IMG/VR virus record: IMGVR_UViG_3300031976_000138
Span: 1 to 48,425 of that record
DNA from: a virus
Direction: 5' to 3' (one strand)
DNA length: 48,425 nucleotides
Below, piece by piece: positions 1-8,508 of the stretch; position 1 is the first letter of the stretch; each line of letters starts with the position of its first letter. The translations under genes and the position numbers were made by a program. The notes under the pieces are model-generated. The model was not told the DNA's origin and searched no databases. It saw nothing but the letters and a program-made list of their open reading frames with translations.

Positions 1-2112
1 GCATCTAGTCCTGGTGCGTCATCAAAAATGGGTCGGTACACTGATTTAGCGCGGCAAAGAGTTGAAGGTAAGTCATTAAATATGGCTAATGGAGGTTTTG
101 TATTTCCACGTAAAGATGCTAGGGGCAATGTTAATAGATTAAAAAAACAAGATAACCCCGAGTACGCAGAGAATATAGAACAACAGATGGCAACGGTTGC
201 TAAATTACAGAACACTTTTCCTACCCCACAAGAAGACACAAGAAGATTTCAAGAAGGCGGTACAACTACGGACCCAGCTAAAACATTCCTAGACACTGCC
301 CAACAAAATTATTCTACTTCATTAGCTGAACAACAAACAGCACGAGATGCACTAGCGGCAGACCCTAGTAATGCAGAATTAGTTACGGCACTAACTGCGG
401 CTGACTCAAGAGTAGCACAAAGAAATGAAGCAGTTAATCAGGCAACTGCACAGTTTAAACAAACTGCTATGCCAACTCCTGCAGAGTTAGTACAACAAAG
501 CACAACAGATCCACTGTCTTTAGCTACAACTGCTGCAACAAAAACTACAGGAACAGACCAAGCAACTGCAGGACTTGTTAGTCCTACTGCAGGATTAATG
601 GCAGCAACAACAGCGGCTACACCTACAGCAGCAGACACTTCAGCCGCTACAACACCAACAGTCACTCCAGCATCTTTAGCTACAGCCGCACAAGCGGCAC
701 CAGGAGTTAAAACCGCTACAGATGCAGCCCAAGCCGCGCAAGGTACTGTCTCTAGTACAATGACTGCGGCACAAAAGTCCCCAGCAGAAGTTGCTCAATT
801 AGGACTAACAGCGGCACAAATTGCTGAATCTGCAAAAGTAGCTGATACCCCAGACAGAACTTTACAAGCAGGAGAAACCATAGCTGGTTCTACTGTTGAT
901 ATGGCTAGGGTTAAAGCAGAGACTAACTTTGAAGCGGCAACAGGTGCGCCATCTACTGATGCTACTGTGCAAGGACAACTTACAGGACTTATGGCTGACT
1001 TTGAAGGGGGTGACCCTCCTGCGTGGGCGGCTGGTGCAATGAGAGCCGCAACTGCAGCTATGGCACAAAGAGGTCTAGGGGCTTCAAGTATGGCAGGGCA
1101 AGCAATTATTCAAGCGGCTATGGAAAGTGCTTTACCTATTGCTCAGATAGATGCATCTACCTTTGCACGGTTTGAAGAACAGAACTTATCTAATAAACAA
1201 CAAGCCGCTATGTTTGCTGCAGAGAAACGAGCAGAGTTTTTAGGGCTAGAGTTTAATCAGGACTTTCAAACTAGGGTATCTAATGCGGCACGTATATCTG
1301 AGATAGCTAATACTAACTTTACTGCTGACCAGCAAGTTGCTTTAGAGAACGCTCGAATGGCCCAGACAGTTGACTTAAATAATTTAAACGCCTCTAACGC
1401 TAAAATACTTTCTGATGCGGCTGCACTATCTCAAATTGATTTAACTAATTTAAATAACAGACAACAAGCACAATCTCAGAACGCTAAGTCTTTTTTAGAT
1501 ATGGACTTGTCTAACCTAACTAACGCACAACAAACTGAGATGTTTAAATCTCAAGCTATTGTAAACTCGCTATTATCAGATCAAGCAGCGGCTAATGCAA
1601 CTTCTCAGTTTAATGCTTCAAGCGAAAATCAAACAGATCAGTTCTTTGGTAACCTTACTGCCCAAGTATCCCAGTTCAATGCAGAACAATCTAATGCAAT
1701 AACTAGGTTTAATGCAGGAGAAGCTAATGCGATAGAACAGTTTAATGCATCACAAGTTAATCTTAGAGAACAATTTAATGCACAAAACGGTTTAGTTATT
1801 GAACAAGCTAACGCTGAGTGGTATCAAAAAATAGCAACCACAGATAATGCCGCAGTCAATCAAGCGAACAGAGATGCGGCTGCACAGGCTAACAATATGA
1901 CGGCACTAGGTTTTGGTGCATATATGCAAGAGGTGCGTGACTTAATGTCTTTTGCGTGGCAAACAGCAAATAATGATGCAGAAAGAGCAACCACATTAGC
2001 AGTAGCTAATTTAACAAAGGAAGCTGATGAAGCAAAAGCTAGAGCAAATAAAAGTTCTGGGTTGTGGGGTGCTGTTGGTAGCATTGGTGCTGCTCTGTTC
2101 CGAAAAACTTAA
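1..2112 (+). CDS. QFNA-repeat virion protein (5' partial)
   Basis: The frame is open from base 1. The first ATG (base 28) has no visible Shine-Dalgarno, so the true start probably lies outside the window; from that ATG there are 694 aa. The first third is Thr/Ala-rich low complexity. The last third is Asn/Gln/Ala-rich with a repeated QFNA or RFNA unit every 12 residues or so (for example QFNAEQSNA, RFNAGEANA, QFNASQVN), which predicts a long helical or coiled region. The C-terminus has a short Gly/Ala hydrophobic stretch. It sits just before the transglycosylase and the giant internal proteins, so a tail or DNA-ejection role is likely. I do not recognise a named family; virion assignment is inference from context and composition. 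Confidence 0.8.
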   Translation, partial: ASSPGASSKMGRYTDLARQRVEGKSLNMANGGFVFPRKDARGNVNRLKKQDNPEYAENIEQQMATVAKLQNTFPTPQEDTRRFQEGGTTTDPAKTFLDTAQQNYSTSLAEQQTARDALAADPSNAELVTALTAADSRVAQRNEAVNQATAQFKQTAMPTPAELVQQSTTDPLSLATTAATKTTGTDQATAGLVSPTAGLMAATTAATPTAADTSAATTPTVTPASLATAAQAAPGVKTATDAAQAAQGTVSSTMTAAQKSPAEVAQLGLTAAQIAESAKVADTPDRTLQAGETIAGSTVDMARVKAETNFEAATGAPSTDATVQGQLTGLMADFEGGDPPAWAAGAMRAATAAMAQRGLGASSMAGQAIIQAAMESALPIAQIDASTFARFEEQNLSNKQQAAMFAAEKRAEFLGLEFNQDFQTRVSNAARISEIANTNFTADQQVALENARMAQTVDLNNLNASNAKILSDAAALSQIDLTNLNNRQQAQSQNAKSFLDMDLSNLTNAQQTEMFKSQAIVNSLLSDQAAANATSQFNASSENQTDQFFGNLTAQVSQFNAEQSNAITRFNAGEANAIEQFNASQVNLREQFNAQNGLVIEQANAEWYQKIATTDNAAVNQANRDAAAQANNMTALGFGAYMQEVRDLMSFAWQTANNDAERATTLAVANLTKEADEAKARANKSSGLWGAVGSIGAALFRKT

Positions 2113-2131
2113 TGCCAAAGAAAGTATTACT

Positions 2132-3070
2132 ATGGCTGAGATAAAAAAGCTAGGGCTAGGTAGTCCTAAAGAAAGTATACAGTTTGATCAATCAGTTAAT
2201 AAAGTTAACGAGAACGATACATATAAACCTACAGTGTTTGAGGAAAACAGAGAAAAACTTGTAAAACTTAAATTTAATGCAAGTAAGTTTTTAGATAATA
2301 TTATTAATTTAAAAACTTCTATTCCACCCACTAAAGAAGAACTTAAGTTCTACACAACAGGTAAGTCACAATCTCCTGCCCCAATGCTTCGTCCTGAAAA
2401 AGAAATGAAAGTTGCTATAGCAGCTAACAAGGCTAAAGCAGACTTATCTATTCAAACTTTACTAGACAAAATATCTTATGGAGAAGGTGCAACCCCAGAA
2501 GGATTAGAGAACCAAAGTGTAAATAAAGAAATTATTAGTCCTTATGATATGGTGTATGGATATAAACAATACCTAACTCCTTCCACGTCAGTTAGTAAGA
2601 TGACACTAAAAGAATTATTTACATTTCAAAACAAGTTAATACGTAAAACAAGAGGCAAAATATCTGGCAAAACGAGTGAAAACGAAGGCAGTTCTGCTGT
2701 AGGAAAATATCAAATACTACGAGACACCCTTTTTGGAAAGAATGGCACTGCAGAAAAACCTGGCGTTGATTCGTGGGCTGACAAATTAAATTTAGAAGCT
2801 GATGATACATTTAGTCCTGCAGTACAAGAAAAAATTGCTAGGCTTGCCTTAAAAGAATCTGGTTATAATAATTATTTAAATGGCAAAAAATCAAAAGCTA
2901 ACTTTTTAAAAGGCATTGCTATAAGATGGGCATCTGTGGCGGATCTATCTGGCACTAATCCCTCTGGGCAAAGTACAGCTACATCCGCCCAAAGCCTAAT
3001 GCCTTTAATTGACAATGTAAAAAATAATGGGCAGACCATAAATGTTAACGACTTAATGATAAGAAAGTAA
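2132..3070 (+). CDS. Lambda R-like transglycosylase domain protein (endolysin or virion muralytic enzyme)
   Basis: This predicted 312-aa protein has a C-terminal lysozyme-like domain matching the layout of lambda gpR (GH104 lytic transglycosylase). It has a candidate catalytic Glu in ISYGEG (about residue 118), a substrate-cleft segment SSAVGKYQIL (187-196), a helix FSPAVQEKIA (227-236) and a late RWASV (265-269). The first 110 residues are an unrecognised charged extension. I chose the ATG at 2132, 20 nt after the previous stop. An in-frame ATG at 2027 would overlap the previous gene by 86 nt but has a better Shine-Dalgarno (AAAGGA) and would add a hydrophobic signal-anchor-like N-terminus. 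It may be the lysis endolysin, given the holin-like gene downstream, or a virion-borne peptidoglycan enzyme. Confidence 0.8.
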   Translation: MAEIKKLGLGSPKESIQFDQSVNKVNENDTYKPTVFEENREKLVKLKFNASKFLDNIINLKTSIPPTKEELKFYTTGKSQSPAPMLRPEKEMKVAIAANKAKADLSIQTLLDKISYGEGATPEGLENQSVNKEIISPYDMVYGYKQYLTPSTSVSKMTLKELFTFQNKLIRKTRGKISGKTSENEGSSAVGKYQILRDTLFGKNGTAEKPGVDSWADKLNLEADDTFSPAVQEKIARLALKESGYNNYLNGKKSKANFLKGIAIRWASVADLSGTNPSGQSTATSAQSLMPLIDNVKNNGQTINVNDLMIRK

Positions 3071-3077
3071 TATAATA

Positions 3078-4349
3078 ATGACATATAGTTATGGTGGTTG
3101 GCAAAACGAATTTGATGGGCTAACTTTAGAAAATGATTTTAGTGGATCTGCTCCTCCTGATTTTAATACAAATGAAGAAGTAAAAGATATTCGTCCAACT
3201 AAAAGACCAGAAGTGTTTCGCCCCACTAAAAGACCAGCAGGACTAGGAGCAAAGGTTGTAGTAGCAGACGATACGTCTGATGATAATGAGCCTGAAAACA
3301 ATAAAAGCATTTACGCTGTAGTTAAAAACATTATGAATGACACCGACCCTTTAGAAGCACCTACAGCTACTAATATGATTACAGAAAGAAACACTAACTT
3401 ATATATAGCACAAAAAGGCAAGAGACAAAAACAAACACTGTCGTATTTAGATAAGTTAACACTTATGGGGGCAGAAACAACAAACCCTTACGGGCTAGAT
3501 AATGAAGTAGTACCACAGGGTTTAGATCCACAAGTCCCTGAAACCTTTTCTCAATTATCTTATTTTGAAAGTTTAATTGCTGACGAAGAAGCTAAAGGTA
3601 TATTTGATAAAGACATAGATTTGTTAAGCGAACTGTATCAAAAAAGAAATAATGCTCGTTTTAATAAAAGACTTCAAGATAAGCCTGAAAGGGGTACATT
3701 TGGAGCTGATTTTAAATATAGTCTTGCTACAAAAAGAAAGTATGACAACACTACCGTGGGTAAGTATAACTCTACACTTACAGACCGTGTAGATGCTTTA
3801 CTAGGGGCCGACAGTTTTATGGCGTACCCACCAACAAACACTTGGGCTAATGATTATGGATATGGCAGGTCAACAAAGGTTCCTTTTGGGTTAGATACAT
3901 CTACTCGCATAAAATTGGGAGACCTTCCTCCTTTATCCGACGACCTTGATCCTATAACAGGTAAGTACGTTGGTGGCAAAACCACAATTGATTCTGCAGG
4001 GTACGTTGTTGAAACTTCTCTTCCTGTTTTTTTAGACAATGAAGGTTACGTGGTTTGGAGTAAAAAAGAAGGCATAGTTGCAGACAGAGCTAAAAAACTA
4101 GTAGCAGACATAGCCGTTGACTATCTTGGTCAGCACAATATTGATTTTCTTTTTACTCTTGGTAACTTATTTAATAAAACAGTACATAGCAAAAAAGATT
4201 ATAAAAAGCTAAAAGATGAAATGAATCCTGAAATAAATATGGACCAGCTTTTTAATCAAATGATAGTAAATAGAGCTTTTTCACACAACACAGACAGATA
4301 CGGCAACGAAATAATGATACCAAATCCGTACTTACAAGGGTTATATTAA
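3078..4349 (+). CDS. Hypothetical protein with RPTKRP repeats, probable virion component
   Basis: This 423-aa protein matches no family I recognise. Near residues 40-53 it has a tandem repeat (RPTKRPEVF then RPTKRPAGL), followed by an acidic linker. The rest is a mixed polar sequence with no membrane segment or signal peptide. It begins 7 nt after the transglycosylase and its stop abuts the next ATG, so it belongs to the same rightward unit as the muralytic and internal virion proteins. A structural or internal role is inferred only from position. The start is the first ATG in a compact junction; no strong Shine-Dalgarno is visible. Confidence 0.8.
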   Translation: MTYSYGGWQNEFDGLTLENDFSGSAPPDFNTNEEVKDIRPTKRPEVFRPTKRPAGLGAKVVVADDTSDDNEPENNKSIYAVVKNIMNDTDPLEAPTATNMITERNTNLYIAQKGKRQKQTLSYLDKLTLMGAETTNPYGLDNEVVPQGLDPQVPETFSQLSYFESLIADEEAKGIFDKDIDLLSELYQKRNNARFNKRLQDKPERGTFGADFKYSLATKRKYDNTTVGKYNSTLTDRVDALLGADSFMAYPPTNTWANDYGYGRSTKVPFGLDTSTRIKLGDLPPLSDDLDPITGKYVGGKTTIDSAGYVVETSLPVFLDNEGYVVWSKKEGIVADRAKKLVADIAVDYLGQHNIDFLFTLGNLFNKTVHSKKDYKKLKDEMNPEINMDQLFNQMIVNRAFSHNTDRYGNEIMIPNPYLQGLY

Positions 4350-4790
4350 ATGGGGTTTCCTCTCGAACTAATAACAATGTTAGGCTCTACCGTGCTAGGT
4401 GGGGTTATGACTATCTGGGGTCAATCTATAAAGGCCAAAGCAGAACAAAACAAGATGCTACTACAACGTGCTGAGTTTAGAGCAGGTGCAGTAAAAGATG
4501 CCAGAGAGTACGGCAGAAAAGATACGCACTTTGCTTGGACAAGAAGACTTATTGCATTAGGTGCGGTTGGAGCCATTATAGTACTTCCCAAAGTTGCGGC
4601 AGTATGGTATCCTGAAATAGGCGTAGTTGTAGGGTATACAGAAGTACAAGGAGGTTTCCTTAACTTTTTGTTTGGACCTAGCGAAGCAATCGTATGGAAA
4701 GCCGCAAGAGGTTTTGTAATCACGCCACTAGACACGCATATAGTTTCAGCCATAGTAGGGTTATACTTTGGCGCAGGTTTCACTAAATAA
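4350..4790 (+). CDS. Holin-like multi-pass membrane protein
   Basis: The 146-aa protein has a hydrophobic segment at about residues 4-22, a charged amphipathic stretch rich in Lys, Arg, Glu and Gln (about 25-65), a second hydrophobic segment (67-85), and further hydrophobic stretches near the C-terminus (about 98-112 and 128-143). This resembles three-TM holins such as the GTA_holin_3TM type, where a charged cytoplasmic loop follows the first helix. It starts right after the preceding stop and lies near the transglycosylase gene, so a role in lysis is plausible. A virion-associated membrane protein for DNA entry is an alternative. The lysis role is inference. Confidence 0.75.
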   Translation: MGFPLELITMLGSTVLGGVMTIWGQSIKAKAEQNKMLLQRAEFRAGAVKDAREYGRKDTHFAWTRRLIALGAVGAIIVLPKVAAVWYPEIGVVVGYTEVQGGFLNFLFGPSEAIVWKAARGFVITPLDTHIVSAIVGLYFGAGFTK

Positions 4791-4801
4791 GGTAAAATAA
4801 A

Positions 4802-5362
4802 ATGGTAGAACTAATACAAGGCCCAATTGCAGGACAGTCTTTAACTGACTTACCTAAAAATTCTCCTTGGGAAAACCCTTCAGAAATAACTGAGGTAGGA
4901 GATGTAGTTAAGCACTATGTAGAGAGACTAGCAAATGATGATGTTATGGATGATCTTACAGTAGTCTTTAAATTAGGAGGCGACTTAAAAATTGTAACAG
5001 AAACTATTATGATGACAGGGGCTATGAACGGGGTACATACTGTTGACGCAGGTATGTTAGCAGGTCCTATAGTTGCTAGATTTATTAAAATAGCAATGGA
5101 AGGTTACGGTATTGAAACTCCTGAAACAAGCGTATCATTAGAAGAAAAGTCAGAAGCTAGAGAGTATGCTAGGGTTTTAAAACTGGTTGAACAGGCAAGA
5201 GAACAAGCAGTTAAGAATGAAGATGACGAAGGAGAGGCATTACTTGCTGATATGAGTAGTGCCATAGAATCTATGCCTGAAACCACAGAGGAAGAAGAGA
5301 TGCCAATGGAACCAACAAGTAACAACACTGGTGAAGGTATTATGTCAAGAGGAGTTTCATAA
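4802..5362 (+). CDS. Acidic conserved phage protein, probable virion component
   Basis: This 186-aa acidic protein opens with a Pro/Gly segment (GPIAGQSLTDLPKNSPWENP), a style I associate with conserved proteins next to tail and internal-protein genes in marine phages. A predicted helical core follows, then a Glu/Met/Pro-rich acidic tail (about residues 160-175). Its TAA shares one base with the ATG of the 1048-aa gene (TAATG), indicating translational coupling. I cannot name a function. A chaperone or minor virion component for the large internal proteins is possible but is inference from position. Confidence 0.75.
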   Translation: MVELIQGPIAGQSLTDLPKNSPWENPSEITEVGDVVKHYVERLANDDVMDDLTVVFKLGGDLKIVTETIMMTGAMNGVHTVDAGMLAGPIVARFIKIAMEGYGIETPETSVSLEEKSEAREYARVLKLVEQAREQAVKNEDDEGEALLADMSSAIESMPETTEEEEMPMEPTSNNTGEGIMSRGVS

Positions 5363-8300
5363 TGAGTTGGGAAGCAGGCGTAGAGGCATTTTTAAAACAA
5401 ACTGCATTATATATAAATGAAGATAAAGATAGAGCTTCTTTGTATAGAGATAAGTTACAAGAAAAAGCTGAAAAAGGTAAAACGATTGCAATTAAACGAG
5501 ATTTAGCTGCAAAAAATATACTACAATTAACTAGTAAAGCAGAAGGATTAGGGGCTACTCCAGGAATGATAGCGTCTGCTCTTAGCTCTGGTGCGAAGGG
5601 AATATTAGACCTTACCGAAAAAATGCAGAGCATAAAGAATGAATTTACTTCAGAGGGTTTTGAATGGAATCAAGAGGCTAAAGATCAAGCCGCACTTAAA
5701 GTAGAGCTACCTGAGTTGTATAAAGATTTTGAAAGACCTGCTAGTGGCTGGCAAAGTTTAGTAGACAAATACTATAAAAAAGGTGCTGGAACAGTAGGAG
5801 ATTACCAAGCTGAAAATCAAAGCTGGTTTGGGAAAGCTCTAGGGCGAAATGCTAAAGATTATATTAGGCAAGAACTAGATGCAGAAACAAAGTATGCAGG
5901 AATAAGTACGTACGATTTAAGCCAACTTGATGGAACTCCAGCATATGATATTGGGGAAGATACTGCAGGGTTTGTGTCTTGGGGAGATTTAAATCTGTTT
6001 GGTGAAACGGCTTTTAGAAACTTAAATACTATGAATAACCAGAGCCTAACCACCCTAAATAAAGATGTGGAGTTTCAAAAAATAAAGAATTATATTGATA
6101 CTCCTAAAGAAAGTCCGTACTTCAATACACTTAGTAGGGAAAGGGAAAGCAACGAAGCACTGTTTCCTGACGATGAGCGATATAAACTAGATCCTCTTTG
6201 GACAAATCGTGCTGTAGTAAAAACTAGAAAGTTTTATGATGATCAAGTAAACAATAAGGTAGCAAATCAATTAAGGCCTAATATTCTTGCTACATTACAA
6301 AAATACGGTGCTGTAAAAACATTTGGGAATAATCCAGCTTTAGTAACCTCTATTAACGCAACAACATATCCTGGTTTTGTTGAAAGTATAGTAGCTGAAG
6401 CAGGGTATGAGAATGTTTTTTCTACAAGTTCCAGTACATCTACACAAGATAGGCCAAGCGAGGAAGTTAAGTTTGATTTAGAAACAGTATTAGGTTTTCA
6501 GACATTAAACTTTTCTATTGCTAGTGGGGATGATCTAACCCGTGGAGCAGTACCTAATGTTTTTAATTTACTTGGCGGTCTTGAACCAGAGCAACAGGAC
6601 AAACTTGAAACTAAGGCAGAAAAAACAGCAGAAGGCTATCATAAATTTTATATAAATAGCTCCGCAGAGAATTCTAATAACATCTCTGTAGAGTTTGACC
6701 CTGTAACTAATGATGTTATTGATTTTGATATTTTAAGACCTGATGGAACCCAAGAGGATGTACCAGAAGAGCGATGGAAAGCGGTTTTTAAAGAACAACC
6801 TATATTAAGAATATTAGGTTTAGCTGAAACAGATGATACAAAAATCATAAAACCAGTTGTAGATCCAGACGTAGTTCCTATTGCTCCTACTTTTGCTACA
6901 GATGATATAAACGCAGCGATAGCCGTATTAGGTTCAAACTTAGATATTTATAAAAATGCTGATGGTAAATTTGACGTTGTAAAGATAGCAAATAAAATTA
7001 AAGGCTGGACTAGCGGTAGTTCAAGTTCGCAAGCATTAAAAGATGCATTAGGCACACCTGTAGGATTTGGTAAACGACCTAAAATGCAGGCTTTTGTTAA
7101 TAGCATTATTGAATCTTTAGGCGGTACTGTTGATGTGTCTTCTAATGACACCGATGGAGAAGTAAAGTTAGCGTCATCCGAAGTGTCCGAAGGCATATTA
7201 GAAAAGTTAAAAAATAGTCTTAGCTTAAAAGCTGCAGCAAGTACTAACCCAGAGTTACAAAAAGAGTTAGCCAACGCAGGAGTAAATTTTGATACTTCTA
7301 TAGAAGAGGATGCTGTTACTGCAGCAAACAATACTTTTGAGGCAGACAGTGCAGTAGTAGAAAATAGTACCGAAAAAGCCTTCGGTGGTTCTAGCACAGC
7401 AGACAATGCTTTTATTACTAATGCAACCAGAGAAAGAATGGCAAAAAAAGCATTAGTAACGGATGCTATAATTAGTTCGGCTCACTCAGAAACTGTAATT
7501 AATTTAGATGAATCCCTTTCAGAAGTATCTGATTTAACAGGGGGTGAAGATGCAACAACACAAGTAGATCTTAGCGAAGATGATATTGAAGCAATACTAG
7601 GAATACAAAACAACGTAATAGAAAAACAAGTTAGCCTAGGTAATTTGGATGTCACAGAACCTGCAGTTAAGGCACTTGTTACTGATGCTTTCGACAAAAA
7701 AGTAGTTTTATCTAAATTAACGTTAGAGAAGTTTAATTTGTATGATGCTATATCAAGTATAATTTCAGGAGAAACTGACAAAACAGAAGAAAATGCATTT
7801 GGTGGCTCTAGTGCCGCAGACAATCCTTACATTACGGATGCAACCAGAGCAAGAATGGCAAAAGAAGCACTTGCAACAGAGGTTACACCAACAATTGATG
7901 ATGACCTTAGAAGAGATATGGCTAGAGAACCTGCAGAACTAGCTAACCTACTAGCGGCAGTTAGAGCAGGGGACTTAGAGGAAGCTAACTTACTAGCTCA
8001 ACAAATTGAAGAATCTCGTAATGTCCAAACTGGTTTTACTGCTCCTGAACCTAAAAAAGTTACTGAAAAAGTTGACCAACAAGGTGCAGTAAGTATGGAC
8101 ATCTCTTCTCCTACTTTTGATGAGAACAAACCTGGTTTGATGTCACCGCCTTCTGTTAAAACATCTGAAGAAGACTTACCAAGTTTTTCTTCTCTTAAGG
8201 GTTTAGCTAGTAGAGACATAAATGTGGATACTGATCTTAGAGGTGCAAGCGCAGAACCTGATGCATATGAAGATCCAGAAATTTCTGTAATTGTTGACGC

Positions 8301-8508
8301 TGTACAAGAGGCGGTAAAACCTAAAAGTACATTAGGAAGAGTTAAGCCCAATAAGTTAAAGGTCACAAACTCGCAACTTCGTAATGCTATTGTAAAAGCA
8401 CTAGGGGGCAATAATGAGCTACCTAAAGATCGAAAAGAACAAAAAGCATTAATAGATTCAATTGCTAAAGTATATATTAGTAGACGTATAGAAGAGGTTT
8501 CTGAATAA
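5362..8508 (+). CDS. Large internal virion-type protein with duplicated AFGGSS module
   Basis: The 1048-aa protein is soluble, helix-rich and acidic in its second half. A module of about 30 residues occurs twice: AFGGSSTADNAFIT followed by RERMAKKAL (about residues 673-700) and AFGGSSAADNPYIT followed by RARMAKEAL (about 813-840). It is coupled to its neighbours by one-base TAATG overlaps on both sides. Two consecutive giant genes downstream of a muralytic domain gene resemble the internal core or ejection proteins of podoviruses (compare T7 gp15/gp16), but I recognise no enzymatic motif. Function is inferred from size, order and repeats. Confidence 0.8.
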   Translation: MSWEAGVEAFLKQTALYINEDKDRASLYRDKLQEKAEKGKTIAIKRDLAAKNILQLTSKAEGLGATPGMIASALSSGAKGILDLTEKMQSIKNEFTSEGFEWNQEAKDQAALKVELPELYKDFERPASGWQSLVDKYYKKGAGTVGDYQAENQSWFGKALGRNAKDYIRQELDAETKYAGISTYDLSQLDGTPAYDIGEDTAGFVSWGDLNLFGETAFRNLNTMNNQSLTTLNKDVEFQKIKNYIDTPKESPYFNTLSRERESNEALFPDDERYKLDPLWTNRAVVKTRKFYDDQVNNKVANQLRPNILATLQKYGAVKTFGNNPALVTSINATTYPGFVESIVAEAGYENVFSTSSSTSTQDRPSEEVKFDLETVLGFQTLNFSIASGDDLTRGAVPNVFNLLGGLEPEQQDKLETKAEKTAEGYHKFYINSSAENSNNISVEFDPVTNDVIDFDILRPDGTQEDVPEERWKAVFKEQPILRILGLAETDDTKIIKPVVDPDVVPIAPTFATDDINAAIAVLGSNLDIYKNADGKFDVVKIANKIKGWTSGSSSSQALKDALGTPVGFGKRPKMQAFVNSIIESLGGTVDVSSNDTDGEVKLASSEVSEGILEKLKNSLSLKAAASTNPELQKELANAGVNFDTSIEEDAVTAANNTFEADSAVVENSTEKAFGGSSTADNAFITNATRERMAKKALVTDAIISSAHSETVINLDESLSEVSDLTGGEDATTQVDLSEDDIEAILGIQNNVIEKQVSLGNLDVTEPAVKALVTDAFDKKVVLSKLTLEKFNLYDAISSIISGETDKTEENAFGGSSAADNPYITDATRARMAKEALATEVTPTIDDDLRRDMAREPAELANLLAAVRAGDLEEANLLAQQIEESRNVQTGFTAPEPKKVTEKVDQQGAVSMDISSPTFDENKPGLMSPPSVKTSEEDLPSFSSLKGLASRDINVDTDLRGASAEPDAYEDPEISVIVDAVQEAVKPKSTLGRVKPNKLKVTNSQLRNAIVKALGGNNELPKDRKEQKALIDSIAKVYISRRIEEVSE

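Noticed and set aside
6948-8411. Leftward frames inside the 1048-aa gene
   Set aside because: Ser/Leu-rich mirror products of an acidic coding strand, with no Shine-Dalgarno or neighbour junctions.
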